A stretch of 64,000 nucleotides of DNA from Sandaracinus sp. (GTDB lineage: Bacteria; Myxococcota_A; Polyangia; Polyangiales; Houyiibacteriaceae), in contig PABA01000110.1 of the NCBI GenBank assembly GCA_002699025.1, positions 1 through 64,000 on the forward strand. Direction: 5' to 3'. Positions 1 through 8,964 of the stretch are shown here, one piece after another (position 1 is the first letter of the stretch; every line of letters starts with the position of its first letter). The translations under genes and the position numbers were made by a program. The notes beneath the pieces were generated by a model, which did no database searches, was not told where the DNA came from, and worked only from the letters and a program-made list of their open reading frames with translations.

Positions 1-205
1 CGCGAGCGCAGCGAGCGCCGAGGGCCCCACGGGCCCGCTGGTAAGCCAAGGATAGCGAGCGTAGCGAGCGGACGACGCCCGGCCCCACGGAGCCGCGTTC
101 GTGTACCGACGAAGAACCGACCCGTGTGACGCGAGCGCAGCGAGCGCCGAGGGCCCCACGGGCCCGCTGGTAAGCAAAAAAATCGCGAGCGAAGCGAGCG
201 GAAAA
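1..205. repeat. R1 intergenic element, two direct copies
   Basis: A 46-bp stretch at 1-46 recurs without change at 130-175. Each copy is followed by a related block ending in a GCGAGCGNAGCGAGCGG motif (about 51-70 and 184-200). The second copy ends about 10 nt from the stop codon of the minus-strand lipoprotein gene. Read on that gene's strand, the core GGGCCC-GTG-GGGCCC can fold into a short hairpin, so a terminator or REP-like role is possible. A third, diverged copy lies at 45001-45067, also just after a minus-strand stop codon. Confidence 0.75.
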
Positions 206-209
206 CTCC

Positions 210-2339
210 TCAGCCCGGCGGCCTCACGCACACGCGCCCGAAGCACTCGAGCCCCTCGCAGCAGTCCGCGGTCGTCGAGCAGGTCTCGCTCTCCTCCCGG
301 CATCGCTCGGGCGGCGGCGGCGAGCACACGAGCGCCCCGTCTTCCCCCGGCCGGCAGTCGCCCCCGCAGCACTCGCTCCCGACGCTGCAGCTCTCGCCGT
401 CCTCGCGGCACGGCCGCGGCGCCCAGTAGGCGCTGATGTTCCGCGACGTCGTCCGCTGCCCGGGCAGCCAGTAGGGCACGGAGCTGGGGTCGCTGCCGGC
501 AGGCGCGTCCTTGCGGATCGCCGTCACCCAGATCTGCTGCAGCCCCGCCCCGGCCGTGCCCACCTCCGCGTTCCCGTAGTCACGCCGCGAGAGAAAGGAG
601 AGCCAGAAGTAGCCCCCCTGATCGAAGGGGGAGAAGCGTGGCTGGAAGTTCGTCGTGCCGCCGCCGTTCGCCGCGTCGAGGCGCACCACGCCCGCGCCCG
701 TCCGCGCCATGATGTAGAGCGCCGATTGCTGGTCCTCGCTCCGCGCGCCGGAGCCGTGCGCGAAGGCGATGCGCGCCGAGTCCGGCGTCCAGGTCGGGTA
801 GCTGTCCGCCGTGCCCGCCGGGCTCGAGCCGGCCAGCGTCGCGCCGTCGTGGATGACGCGCGAGGCGCCGAGCGCGTCGGGGCCGGTCACGTCGATGGTC
901 GCGATGTCCGCGTCCGTGAACGCGCCGCCCCAGTTGTTGGCGTTCGCCACGTACGCGATCTGCGTCCCGTCGGGCGACCAGGCCGGGTGCGTCGCGTTCG
1001 TCGGCAGCGTGCCCGTCACGCCGATCGAGGCCCCGCTGATCGGATCCATGAACGCCATGCGCCCGGCCTGCCCGGCGAGGCCCTCGGTGACCGAGAGCAC
1101 CATGCGCGTGTCGTCCGGGCTCCAGCTCGAGAACCACCAGCGGGCGCTCGTCGGGGCACCCATGTTGAAGTCGCCGCGCTGGAGCGGATACACGGTCGGG
1201 GGCGGATCGCTCGTGAGATCGGTCGTGAGGTCGAAGACCGCCCCGATGTTCTCGCCCCCGCCCAGCCGGCCCGCCATGTAGCGCCCGCTGTTCGAGACGG
1301 TGTGGCACCCCACGCAGGGCCCGGGGCTGCTGAAGCTGTCCACGGGCGGCGTCGGCATGAATTCCTCCGGCGTCGCCGTGCCGTCGTCGATGCGAACGAT
1401 GCGGCCGCGCTGGATGTCCCAGTAGTAGACGGAGCCGGTGAGGGCGGCGCGCGCGAAGGTCAGCTCGATCGGCGCCCCGGCCACCGCTTCGCTGCTGGCC
1501 GCGATCCACCGGTCGACGCTCAGCGTCGCTGCGTCGTCCGGGTCGGTCTGGGCGACCGCGCGCCAGGCGGTCTCCTCGACCAGCCAGTGGTTGCCGAAGC
1601 CGGCGCCCCCGTGGAGCACGTAGGCGGTCACGCGGGCGTGGGGCTTCTCGAGGCGCACGCGGAAGAGGTCGCCCTCGGCGCCGCGCGTCCACTGCACGTC
1701 GGCCGGGTAGACGTTCTGCGGCATGACCACCCCGTCGAGCGGGTAGACCACGCCGGCGGCCCGGCTCGCGTCGTCGGCCGGGGTCGCGAAGCGATCCGCG
1801 GCGTCCGCGGGCGCGCCGGGCGCCACGAGCTCGCGCACGAGGGTCACCTCGACCGTCGCCGTCGCCGTGAGCTCGCCGGCGGCCGAGTCGACGGCGGCCG
1901 TGAGGGTGGCGACGCCGCCGATGGTGCCGTTCGCCGTGAAGACGCCGCTCGCCTCGTCCACGTCGCCGATGGTGCGCGCGTCGAGCTGGAAGCGCGGCGC
2001 CACGACCGGCGCTTCGCTGCCGTCGTCGAAGGAGCCGATCACGCTGAAGGTCTGCGTCGGGGTCGTGCCGGCGGGGGCCTCGAGGCTCGCCGTCGCGGGC
2101 TCGACGCGGATGCCCAGGAGCTCCCGCGGTGGGCCGGCGTCCACGCCCGGACCCCCGTCCCTTTCGGGGCCGGCGTCGGCCTCGGTCGGGAGCTCGCAGC
2201 GTCCGTCGACGCAGACGCGCGGGCTGTCGCAGTCCGCGCTGGTGGTGCAGGTGGTGCTCGGTCCGCCACCGCCGGCGTCGCAGGCGAGAGCGGGCAGGAC
2301 CAGGAGCGCGAGGGGGAAGAAGCGGGGGAGGGCGCGCAT
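210..2339 (-). CDS. Large envelope lipoprotein with PD40 repeats and a CxxCH motif
   Basis: A 709-residue exported protein of unknown substrate. The ATG start opens a lipoprotein signal with lipobox LPALAC and Cys20 as the likely lipidation site. A short Cys-rich segment follows (about 31-50), then a Big2-like Ig domain (about 75-165). A CVGCH motif at 342-346 could bind haem c. Several TolB/PD40-type blades (SPDDTR, SPDGTQIAY, TPDSARIAF) span about 390-620. Two Cys-rich modules close the protein (about 645-705). The signal, PD40 and Cys motifs are seen directly; haem binding is inferred, and a single CxxCH can occur by chance. It is transcribed divergently from the TauE-like permease with a 115-nt spacer, and the R1 repeat follows its stop codon. 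Role unknown; an envelope binding protein is a fair guess. Confidence 0.85.
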   Translation of the reverse strand: MRALPRFFPLALLVLPALACDAGGGGPSTTCTTSADCDSPRVCVDGRCELPTEADAGPERDGGPGVDAGPPRELLGIRVEPATASLEAPAGTTPTQTFSVIGSFDDGSEAPVVAPRFQLDARTIGDVDEASGVFTANGTIGGVATLTAAVDSAAGELTATATVEVTLVRELVAPGAPADAADRFATPADDASRAAGVVYPLDGVVMPQNVYPADVQWTRGAEGDLFRVRLEKPHARVTAYVLHGGAGFGNHWLVEETAWRAVAQTDPDDAATLSVDRWIAASSEAVAGAPIELTFARAALTGSVYYWDIQRGRIVRIDDGTATPEEFMPTPPVDSFSSPGPCVGCHTVSNSGRYMAGRLGGGENIGAVFDLTTDLTSDPPPTVYPLQRGDFNMGAPTSARWWFSSWSPDDTRMVLSVTEGLAGQAGRMAFMDPISGASIGVTGTLPTNATHPAWSPDGTQIAYVANANNWGGAFTDADIATIDVTGPDALGASRVIHDGATLAGSSPAGTADSYPTWTPDSARIAFAHGSGARSEDQQSALYIMARTGAGVVRLDAANGGGTTNFQPRFSPFDQGGYFWLSFLSRRDYGNAEVGTAGAGLQQIWVTAIRKDAPAGSDPSSVPYWLPGQRTTSRNISAYWAPRPCREDGESCSVGSECCGGDCRPGEDGALVCSPPPPERCREESETCSTTADCCEGLECFGRVCVRPPG

Positions 2340-2454
2340 GGCCTCAGCCTATCGAAGAGGGCACCCGGTGTCCTTCCAACTCGCGCGCCCGTCGGGCCCC
2401 TTCGGACGGTCGTTTTCGCCTCGACCGGGAGCGAATTCGGTTCATTCTCCGGCG

Positions 2455-3192
2455 GTGCTCGACGTGCTCGATCTGTCGGCGTTGGAGCTCGCGCTCTGCC
2501 TCGCGATGATGGCGATCGCCGCGCTCGTGCAAGGCACGGTCGGCTTCGGCTTCGCCATCGTCTCCGTGCCCGTCCTCTCGCTCGTGAACCCGGCCCTCGC
2601 GCCGGTGCCGCAGCTCCTCGTCCAGGTGCCGCTCAGCTTTGGCATGTTCCTGCGCGAGCGGCGCCACGCCGACTGGGGCGGCGTTTGGTGGACGACCCTC
2701 GGGCGGCTGCCGGGGACGCTCGTCGGCGTGGGGCTGCTGACCTTCGCGACGCCGGCGGCGCTGGACGGCTTCATCGGGCTGCTGGTCCTCGCGGCGGTGA
2801 TCGTGCTGGCCCTCGGCCGCCCGGTCGTGCGGACGCGCGCGACGGAGCTCGGCGCGGGGGTGCTCAGCGGGGCGGGCGCCTTCGTCTCGGCCATCGGCGG
2901 GCCTCCCATCGCGCTCCTCTACAAGGACGCGGACGGCGCGACCGTGCGGGCGACGCTGGCGCTGATCTTCGCCGTGGGGGTGGTCCTCACGGTCGGGGCG
3001 CGCGCGCTCGCTGGGCGCATCACGGGGCTGGACCTCGGCCTGGGGGCGCTCTCGGTGCCCATGGTGCTGCTCGGCTTCTGGGCCAGCCGCTTCCTCACGG
3101 CGCGCGTCGAGGGGCGGCCCCTGCGGGTGGCCATCCTCGGCATCTCCGCCCTGGCAGCGCTCGGCTTGCTCGGGCGCGCGGTCGCGACCTGA
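2455..3192 (+). CDS. TauE/SafE-family membrane permease
   Basis: A 245-residue integral membrane protein with the pattern of the TauE/SafE (DUF81) family, which export sulfite, sulfoacetate or related anions. The first helix carries the family-like VQGTVGFGFAIVSVPVLS segment, and the second half holds the matching GAGAFVSAIGGPPIALLY segment, the usual internal repeat of this fold. About eight hydrophobic stretches are visible. I chose GTG at 2455, where the membrane protein begins; GTG at 2464 is also possible. A much longer in-frame extension upstream is antisense to the lipoprotein gene and is rejected. The transported substrate cannot be told from sequence. The TetR gene starts 163 nt downstream on the same strand. 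Confidence 0.85.
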   Translation: MLDVLDLSALELALCLAMMAIAALVQGTVGFGFAIVSVPVLSLVNPALAPVPQLLVQVPLSFGMFLRERRHADWGGVWWTTLGRLPGTLVGVGLLTFATPAALDGFIGLLVLAAVIVLALGRPVVRTRATELGAGVLSGAGAFVSAIGGPPIALLYKDADGATVRATLALIFAVGVVLTVGARALAGRITGLDLGLGALSVPMVLLGFWASRFLTARVEGRPLRVAILGISALAALGLLGRAVAT

Positions 3193-3355
3193 CACCCGCC
3201 GGCTCGGGTCGGGCGCGGGCGGTGGGCGCGGCTTGCTCGGGAGCCCTTCCCTCGAACGGGGGTGCTGAATGCTGTTCGCTCGCAGTCGGGTTTTACCCCG
3301 GCATCGTAGGCCGATCCTTGCGTTGCACCTCGGCTGCACGGACACTGGCTCGGCG

Positions 3356-3976
3356 ATGACGGCGACGGCGAAGAAGCGGAAGAAGAAGGACGGGCGCGCG
3401 CTCCGAGCGGAACGCAGCCGGCAGGCGGTGGCGCGGGCGATGCTCGACCTCATCCGCGAGAGCGAGGGGGATCCGCGGCCCACGGCGGCGGCCGTGGCGG
3501 AGCGCGCCGGCGTGTCCCTCCGCCTGGTCTTCCACCACTTCAAGGACATGGACGCCGTCCTCCGTCACGCGATGGACCTGCAGGCGCTCCGCATCGCGCC
3601 GCTCGTGCCCATCGACCTTGGCCCCTGCCGCAGCGTGGACGAGAAGGTGACGGCCTTCTGCGAGCGGCGGGCGATGCTGTACGAGGAGATCACCCCCACG
3701 CGCCGCGCCGCCAACACGGCCGCGTCCAGCTCGCCGAAGCTCGCCGAGAACCTCACGCACTTCCGCGCGGCGAAGCGCGATCAGCTCGCCTACCTCTTCC
3801 GCGACGAGGTCGGGGCGCTCCCCGAGGAGCTGCGCGCGGCGCGGCTCGCGGCGGCGCAGCAGGCGACGAGCTGGATGGCCTGGGAGAGCCTCCGCGCGCA
3901 TCAGGGCCTCGACGTGGCGGGCGCCACGGAGGTGATGGCCGCGAGCCTCCGCGCGCTCCTCGGGGGCGGCGCTTGA
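3356..3976 (+). CDS. TetR-family transcriptional regulator
   Basis: A 206-residue protein. The N-terminus is very Lys/Arg-rich, then comes a TetR-type helix-turn-helix at about 20-70 (ARAMLDLI, then AAAVAERAGVSLRLVFHHF, the usual recognition-helix pattern) and a helical ligand-binding half. I start it at ATG 3356, because the longer reading from 3269 adds a non-conserved Arg-rich tail. Its stop overlaps the first codon of the next gene, so it is probably co-transcribed with the enoyl-CoA hydratases. An acyl-CoA or fatty-acid effector is therefore plausible, but that is inference from context. Confidence 0.88.
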   Translation: MTATAKKRKKKDGRALRAERSRQAVARAMLDLIRESEGDPRPTAAAVAERAGVSLRLVFHHFKDMDAVLRHAMDLQALRIAPLVPIDLGPCRSVDEKVTAFCERRAMLYEEITPTRRAANTAASSSPKLAENLTHFRAAKRDQLAYLFRDEVGALPEELRAARLAAAQQATSWMAWESLRAHQGLDVAGATEVMAASLRALLGGGA

Positions 3977-4743
3977 GCGGCCGGGTGCTGCCGGAGGACC
4001 TCCGCTCCGAGGGGGGCGTCGTCCGCTGGCTGCGGCTCGACCGGGTCGAGAAGAAGAACGCCTTCGACGCCGGGCTCGCGGGCGCCCTGATGGAGGCGCT
4101 CGAGGCGGCCGCGGCGGACGACGCCGTGCGGGTCGTCGTGCTCGGCGCGAACGGAGACGTCTTCAGCGGTGGCGCGGACGTCTCGCTCTTTCTGGCCATC
4201 GCCCAGGGGCAGGCGGAGGAGGCGGCGAAGGTCCGCGCCGTGCCCGACGCCCTGCGCGCGTTCCCGAAGCCGCTCCTCGCGGCGGTCCAGGGGCCCGCGG
4301 TCGGGATGGGCGTGACGATGCTGCCCCACTTCGACGCGGTCTATGCGGCGGAGGAGGCGAGCTTCACGCTGCCCTTCGTGCGGCTCGGCCTGGTGCAGGA
4401 GTTCGGCAGCTCCGCGACGCTCCCGAGGCTCATCGGGCGGCAGCGCGCGGCGGAGCTCCTCTACCGGGCGACGCCGCTGGACGCGGAGACGGCGGCCGAG
4501 TGGGGGCTGGTGACGCGGGTCTTCCCGCGGGCGGAGCTGCGCGACGCCGTGAGCCGCATCGCCCTCGAGATAGCGGTGGCGCCGCTCGGGGCGCTGCGCG
4601 AGGCGAAGGCGCTGCTGCGCGGGGCGGAGGGGCAGTCGGTGGAGGAGGCGATGGCGGCCGAGGACGGTGTGCTCGAGAGCCGCTACGGCTCGCCCGAGAA
4701 CGTCGAGGCGGTGCAGGCTTTCCTGGCGCGCAAGCGCCGCTGA
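3973..4743 (+). CDS. Enoyl-CoA hydratase/isomerase family protein
   Basis: A 256-residue crotonase-fold protein. The segment FSGGADVSLF (about 58-67) is the CoA/oxyanion region, and AVQGPAVGMGVTMLPHFDAVYA (about 99-120, with GMG in place of GGG) forms the second oxyanion strand. The position that holds the first catalytic Glu in classical hydratases is Thr here (GMGVTML), while a Glu is kept in LGLVQEFGSSATLPRLIG. That pattern is common in isomerase-like members. The first codon is either TTG 3973, overlapping the TetR stop, or GTG 3985. The tight overlap suggests one transcript with the regulator. The exact substrate is unknown. Confidence 0.85.
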   Translation: MSGRVLPEDLRSEGGVVRWLRLDRVEKKNAFDAGLAGALMEALEAAAADDAVRVVVLGANGDVFSGGADVSLFLAIAQGQAEEAAKVRAVPDALRAFPKPLLAAVQGPAVGMGVTMLPHFDAVYAAEEASFTLPFVRLGLVQEFGSSATLPRLIGRQRAAELLYRATPLDAETAAEWGLVTRVFPRAELRDAVSRIALEIAVAPLGALREAKALLRGAEGQSVEEAMAAEDGVLESRYGSPENVEAVQAFLARKRR

Positions 4744-4767
4744 CGCCGGGGAGCGTCGGCGAGGTGG

Positions 4768-4838
4768 GGCTCGTTCGCCCCGGCTCGTCCGCCCGGGCTC
4801 GTCCGCCCCGGCTCGTTCGCTCCGGGCTCGTCTGGAGT
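4768..4838 (+). repeat. 14-bp tandem repeat, five copies
   Basis: Five degenerate copies of GGCTCGTCCGCCCC lie head to tail at 4768-4781, 4782-4795, 4796-4809, 4810-4823 and 4825-4838. The array starts 25 nt after the stop of the first enoyl-CoA hydratase gene and ends about 40 nt before the next start. No gene is seen in it. Confidence 0.85.
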
Positions 4839-4876
4839 GGCGCGGGCCCGCGGGGTCGCCTGGTAGGCTCGCGCCC

Positions 4877-5662
4877 ATGGACGAGCCCCGGGTGACGACC
4901 GAGCGGGTCGGCGAGCACGTGATGGCGATCACGCTGCGCCGGCCGGACAAGCTGAACGCCTTCGACCTGCGCATGCTCCGCGAGCTCGCGGAGGCCTACA
5001 CGGCCTACGAGGCGGACGCGAGCTACCGCTGCGCTTGCCTGATGGCGGAGGGGAAGAGCTTCACGGCGGGGCTCGACCTGGCCGAGGTGGGACCGGCCGT
5101 GAAGGCCGGGGAGCCGCTCTTCCCCGAGGGGCTCGTCGACCCGCTGGGGCTCCACGGCGCCCACCGGACGAAGCCCGTCGTGATGGCGGTGCAGGGGCAC
5201 TGCCTGACCATCGGCATCGAGCTCTTGCTCGCGTCGGACATCCGGGTCGCGGCCGAGGACACGCGCTTCGGGCAGATCGAGATCTGCCGCGGGATCTTCC
5301 CCTTCGGCGGCGCGACGCTGCGGCTGCCGCAGGTGGCCGGCTGGGGCGACGCGATGCGCTGGCTGCTCACGGGCGACCGCTTCGACGCGGCGGAGGCGCG
5401 ACGCATCGGGCTCGTCCAGGAGGTGGTGCCGGCCGGGGAGCAGGGCGCGCGGGCGCTCGCGCTGGCCGAGACCGTCGCGAAGCAGGCGCCGCTCGCCGTG
5501 CAGGCCACGCTGCGTTCGAGCTGGACGACGCTGCGTGAGGGGGAGGGCGCGGCGGCCGGGCAGCTCCTGCCGGAGGCGCGGGGCTTGATGGAGACGGAGG
5601 ACGCGGCCGAGGGCCTGCGCTCCTTCGTCGAGCGGCGTGAGGCGCGCTTCCAGGGGAAGTAG
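4877..5662 (+). CDS. Enoyl-CoA hydratase/isomerase family protein
   Basis: A 261-residue crotonase-fold protein. LRRPDKLNAFDLRML is the N-terminal signature, EGKSFTAGLDL the first oxyanion region, and AVQGHCLTIGIELLLASDIRVA the second. Here TIGIE keeps Glu at the classical catalytic position. The following GRGIF-type stretch (ICRGIFPFGGATLRLPQVAG) has Arg where the second Glu is usual, so hydratase activity may be altered. ATG 4877 fits the family length; the upstream in-frame extension reads through the 14-bp repeats and is rejected. It follows the TetR/hydratase pair on the same strand after a 133-nt spacer and may be part of the same regulon. Confidence 0.87.
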   Translation: MDEPRVTTERVGEHVMAITLRRPDKLNAFDLRMLRELAEAYTAYEADASYRCACLMAEGKSFTAGLDLAEVGPAVKAGEPLFPEGLVDPLGLHGAHRTKPVVMAVQGHCLTIGIELLLASDIRVAAEDTRFGQIEICRGIFPFGGATLRLPQVAGWGDAMRWLLTGDRFDAAEARRIGLVQEVVPAGEQGARALALAETVAKQAPLAVQATLRSSWTTLREGEGAAAGQLLPEARGLMETEDAAEGLRSFVERREARFQGK

Positions 5663-5782
5663 CTCGCAGCGCGCGCCGCCGGAGCCGCGTCGAGGGTCGT
5701 CGCCACGGGGACGGACGCCGGCGCTCGACGTCGGGCTCACACCGCTTGCCCGCCGGGGGGCCGGGAGGGTTCAATTCGAGCG

Positions 5783-8440
5783 ATGCCCTACCGCCTCGCC
5801 GCGCCGCCCGAGCCCTGGGTGGATCGCCCCGCGGACGAGGCGTGGCTCGCCGAGGCGCTGGGGCGCGGCCCGGTGGCGGCGCTCGTCGGTCCCCGCGGCG
5901 CGGGCAAGAGGGCGCTCGCCCGGCGCGTGCTCCCCGCGCGCTACCCCGACCGGCCGAAGGTCGCCGTCTCGCTGAGCGGGCCCGACGCGACGCTGGTCGT
6001 GCTCCACGCGCTCGCGGAGGCATGCGGCGTGGCGCAGGTGGCCTGGGCCGACCTCCAGGGGGACGCGCTCCTCGCCGCCATCGTCGACCTCGCCGAGGAG
6101 GCCGAGGCGGTGGTCGTGCTCGAGGGCGCCGACGCCTCCGACGCCCGGCCCCTGCTCGCGGCGGTCGCCCGCTACGCGCGGCGCTCGCGCTGGCTCGCCC
6201 TCGCGGAGCGGCCCACCGCGCTGCCGCCCCTCCCCGGTCAGGTGCGCCGCGTCGAGGCCTTGCCGGGCGCCATGGCGCCCGCGCCCCCCGACGCGCTCTC
6301 GCCCGCCCAGCGGGAGCTGGTGGCGCTCGTGCGCGCGCTCGGGCGCCCCCTCCCGGCGGCGTGGCTCGCTCCGCTCGGCGTGGCCGACGCGGACGTCGCG
6401 GCGCTGCGTGAGGCCGGCTGGTGGGTCCGCGAGGCGGACGCCTGGGCGCCCTCGACGCGCGCGGAGGAGGAGCGCCTCCCGCTGGCCGAGCCCGAGCGCT
6501 GGGTGGACCGGCTAGGCGCCCTCGACGCTCCCGAGGCGCACCACGCCGCGGTCGCCCTGGCCCTCGGCGCCCGCCGTCCCGACGCGGCGGCGCGGGTGCT
6601 CGAGGCGCGGGGGTCGGCGCTGCTCCACCACCGCGCCCTGGAGGCGCTCTGGCCTTCGCTCGCGCGACGCCCCGAGCGGTGCCTCTGGCGTTGGCGGGCG
6701 CGGGCGGCCCTGGCCCTCGGGGATCGGGAGCGCTTGGCGCAGCTCGCCCTGCCGGAGGCGGCGACGCGGGAGGAGCGGCTCGCCTGGGCCGAGGTGCTGC
6801 GCGCCCGGCGGGCGCTCGAGGAGGCGGCGTCGGCGGCGGCGGCGCTCGGCGAGGAGGCGGTCGTGGCGGGCGAGGAGGCGCTCGCCTTCGAGGCGGGGAT
6901 GGTCGCTGGGCGCGCGCTCCTCGGTCTCGGTCGGCCGGCGGCCGTGGCCGGCGCGCTCCACCCGCCCGGAGACGACCGCGGCCGCGCGCTCCGCCGGGAC
7001 GCGCTGCTCCAGCTCGCCGAGGTCGGTCGCGGCGTCTCCGCGCCCGAGCCCCTCGCCGCGCTGGCGACGGAGCTTCTCGAGGAGGAGGGCGCCGCGGAGG
7101 TCCCGGAGGCGGCGCTCGATCTCGCCTTCGCCTGTTACGGCGCCGGGCGACTCGAGGAGGCGCGTCGGCTGACGGAGCGGCTCACGGGCGGCGACGCCGG
7201 CTCGGCCGCCCTCTTCGGTGCGCGGCGCGCCGTGATGTTGCGGGTCGCGCTGGCGGTGCTCGAGGGGCGGCTCGAGGAGGCGGCGCGGCTGCTCGCGCGC
7301 CTGAAGCCCTACGCGACCCCCGGGGAGGCCCTCGACGTCTGGCGGCGCCTCGCCGAGGCGCTCCTGCGGACGCTGAGCGGCGACCTCGCGGGCATGGACG
7401 CGGAGCTCGAGGCGGCCCTCGCCGAGGCGCGGCGGCTGGCGGCCCCGGAGACGTCGGCGCTCGCCGGCGCGATCGAGGCGCGCTGGGCGGCCCTCACGGC
7501 GAAGGAGGGGCCCGTGGAGGCCTGGCCGGGGGAGCATCGGGCGCGCGCGGACCTGCAGCTCTTCGCGCTCCTCGAGCGGGCGCAGCTCCGGGCGCGGCGC
7601 GGGGAGGCGCTGGGCATGCCGAAGCTCGACGCGCGGGTGCACGCGGGGTTGCGGGCGTTGGCGGCGGCGGCGCGGGGCGTGGCGGCGCTGGTGGCGGGCG
7701 ACGCGCGGGCGGCGTGGCGCGAGGCGGAGGCGGGCTTCGTGGAGGCCGACGAGGCCGGTCACGCGGTGCGCGCGCTCGAGTGTCTGCGGGTCGCGTGCGA
7801 GGCGCGCCTCGTCGCGGGGGAGCGGGGCGCGCTCGAGCGGTCGGCGAAGGCGCTCGAAGAGCGGGCGGAGGCCGTCGGCAGCGCGCGCTTCGTGGAGGAG
7901 GCGCGCTTCTTCCGGGCGGTCGCGAAGGGGCCGCTCGCGCCGGCGTCGCTCGAGCGCTGGGGGGCCCGGGAGGAGGTCGCGCCGCGGTTGGCCCGGCGGG
8001 CGCGGGCGCTGCTCGGCGTGGACGTGCCGATGGACGCGGTGGACCGGGCGATGCACGCGGCGCTCGAGGCGCAGGGCGTGGCGCCCGGGGTGGAGACGGT
8101 GCGGCCGGCGGCGGCCTGGGTACCGGGCTGGGGGGTGGACGCGCTGCGTCGGGTGCTCTGGCTGCCGGACGGGAGCGAGGTGGATCTGCGGCGGCGGGGG
8201 TTGGCGCTGCGGCTCCTCGGGGCGCTCGCCGACCGGGGGGGAGAGGCGACGAAGGAGGAGCTGGTGATCGCGGTCTGGGGGGAGGAGGAGTACCACCCGA
8301 TCCGGCACGACAACCGGCTGCACTCGGCGGTGCGGAAGCTGCGGAAGCTGCTCGAGGTGGACCCGGCGGAGCCCGCGCGCTTGGTGACCACGGAGGAGGG
8401 GTATGCGCTCGGACCGGGGGCGCGGAGGGTGCGGGCTTGA
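5783..8440 (+). CDS. ATPase-like regulator with C-terminal winged helix (degenerate P-loop)
   Basis: An 885-residue protein with an STAND/AAA-like N-terminus, a long Ala/Glu-rich helical middle that resembles TPR or bacterial transcriptional activator repeats, and a C-terminal OmpR/PhoB-type winged helix (about 785-880). The family signature YHPIRHDNRLHSAVRKLRK is in the DNA-binding part. The P-loop is GPRGAGKR (36-43), with Arg in place of the usual Ser/Thr, and the Walker-B-like segment is VVVLEGAD, lacking the usual Asp. ATP hydrolysis may therefore be lost. Its closest visible relative is the minus-strand gene at 9153-11972, which keeps GEAGIGKS and VVLED. The domain order (ATPase first, winged helix last) is reversed from SARP/AfsR regulators. 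Its target genes are unknown. Confidence 0.85.
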   Translation: MPYRLAAPPEPWVDRPADEAWLAEALGRGPVAALVGPRGAGKRALARRVLPARYPDRPKVAVSLSGPDATLVVLHALAEACGVAQVAWADLQGDALLAAIVDLAEEAEAVVVLEGADASDARPLLAAVARYARRSRWLALAERPTALPPLPGQVRRVEALPGAMAPAPPDALSPAQRELVALVRALGRPLPAAWLAPLGVADADVAALREAGWWVREADAWAPSTRAEEERLPLAEPERWVDRLGALDAPEAHHAAVALALGARRPDAAARVLEARGSALLHHRALEALWPSLARRPERCLWRWRARAALALGDRERLAQLALPEAATREERLAWAEVLRARRALEEAASAAAALGEEAVVAGEEALAFEAGMVAGRALLGLGRPAAVAGALHPPGDDRGRALRRDALLQLAEVGRGVSAPEPLAALATELLEEEGAAEVPEAALDLAFACYGAGRLEEARRLTERLTGGDAGSAALFGARRAVMLRVALAVLEGRLEEAARLLARLKPYATPGEALDVWRRLAEALLRTLSGDLAGMDAELEAALAEARRLAAPETSALAGAIEARWAALTAKEGPVEAWPGEHRARADLQLFALLERAQLRARRGEALGMPKLDARVHAGLRALAAAARGVAALVAGDARAAWREAEAGFVEADEAGHAVRALECLRVACEARLVAGERGALERSAKALEERAEAVGSARFVEEARFFRAVAKGPLAPASLERWGAREEVAPRLARRARALLGVDVPMDAVDRAMHAALEAQGVAPGVETVRPAAAWVPGWGVDALRRVLWLPDGSEVDLRRRGLALRLLGALADRGGEATKEELVIAVWGEEEYHPIRHDNRLHSAVRKLRKLLEVDPAEPARLVTTEEGYALGPGARRVRA

Positions 8441-8474
8441 GGTGAGGGAGGGCGTCCCGGCCACCGCCCAGCAC

Positions 8475-8833
8475 CGCTGACGCTCACGCTGGAGCTGATG
8501 CTCACGCTTGAGCTGACGCTGACGCTGGAGCTGGGGCTGACGCTGGAGCTGGAGCTGGGGCTGGGGCTGACGCTGGAGCTGGAGCTGGAGCTGGAGCTGG
8601 GGCTGACGCTGGAGCTGGAGCTGACGCTGGAGCTGGAGCTGGAGCTGGAGCTGGAGCTGGAGCTGGAGCTGGAGCTGACGCTGGAGCCGACGCTGGAGCT
8701 GACGCTGGAGCTGGAGCTGGAGCTGGAGCTGGAGCTGGAGCTGACGCTGGAGCTGACGCTGGAGCTGACGCTGGAGCTGACGCTGGAGCTGACGCTGGAG
8801 CTGACGCTGGAGCTGACGCTGGAGCTGACGCTG
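8475..8833 (+). repeat. Long (GCTNNN)n hexamer array
   Basis: About 360 bp built almost wholly from 6-bp words GCTGGA, GCTGAC and GCTGGG, ordered into 12- and 18-bp higher units; the last 130 bp is a nearly perfect alternation of GCTGAC and GCTGGA. It begins 35 nt after the stop of the regulator gene. It gives long spurious open frames on both strands (Leu-Glu-Leu-Thr or Ser-Val-Ser repeats), which I do not regard as genes. Related hexamer arrays are at 12080, 13371 and 56828. Confidence 0.92.
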
Positions 8834-8881
8834 TTGGTCGCTTTCGATCGTCGCCTCACACCAGTTCGGTCGGGGGCGCCT

Positions 8882-8964
8882 CGCGTCCTGCGGACCCCGC
8901 CCCGCGTCCTGCGGACCCCACACCGCGTCCTGCGGACCCCACCCCGCGTCCTGCGGACCCCCGG
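8882..8964 (+). repeat. 21-bp tandem repeat, four copies
   Basis: Four copies with an exact 21-bp spacing start at 8882, 8903, 8924 and 8945, each beginning CGCGTCCTGCGGACCCC. Each contains the partial palindrome GTCCTGCGGAC, whose GTCC and GGAC arms could pair around TGC. Together with the hexamer array it fills the spacer between the two convergent regulators. The rest of that spacer (8965-9152) shows no gene I can support. Confidence 0.88.

Noticed and set aside
1867-2454. N-terminal extension of the TauE-like frame
   Set aside because: It is antisense to the lipoprotein gene; the membrane protein begins at 2455.
4777-4838. 14-bp repeats as CRISPR repeats
   Set aside because: Units are too short and contiguous, with no spacers and no cas genes.
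5760-5785. GGTTCAATTC looking like a tRNA T-loop
   Set aside because: Flanking bases cannot form the T-stem and no acceptor stem is found.
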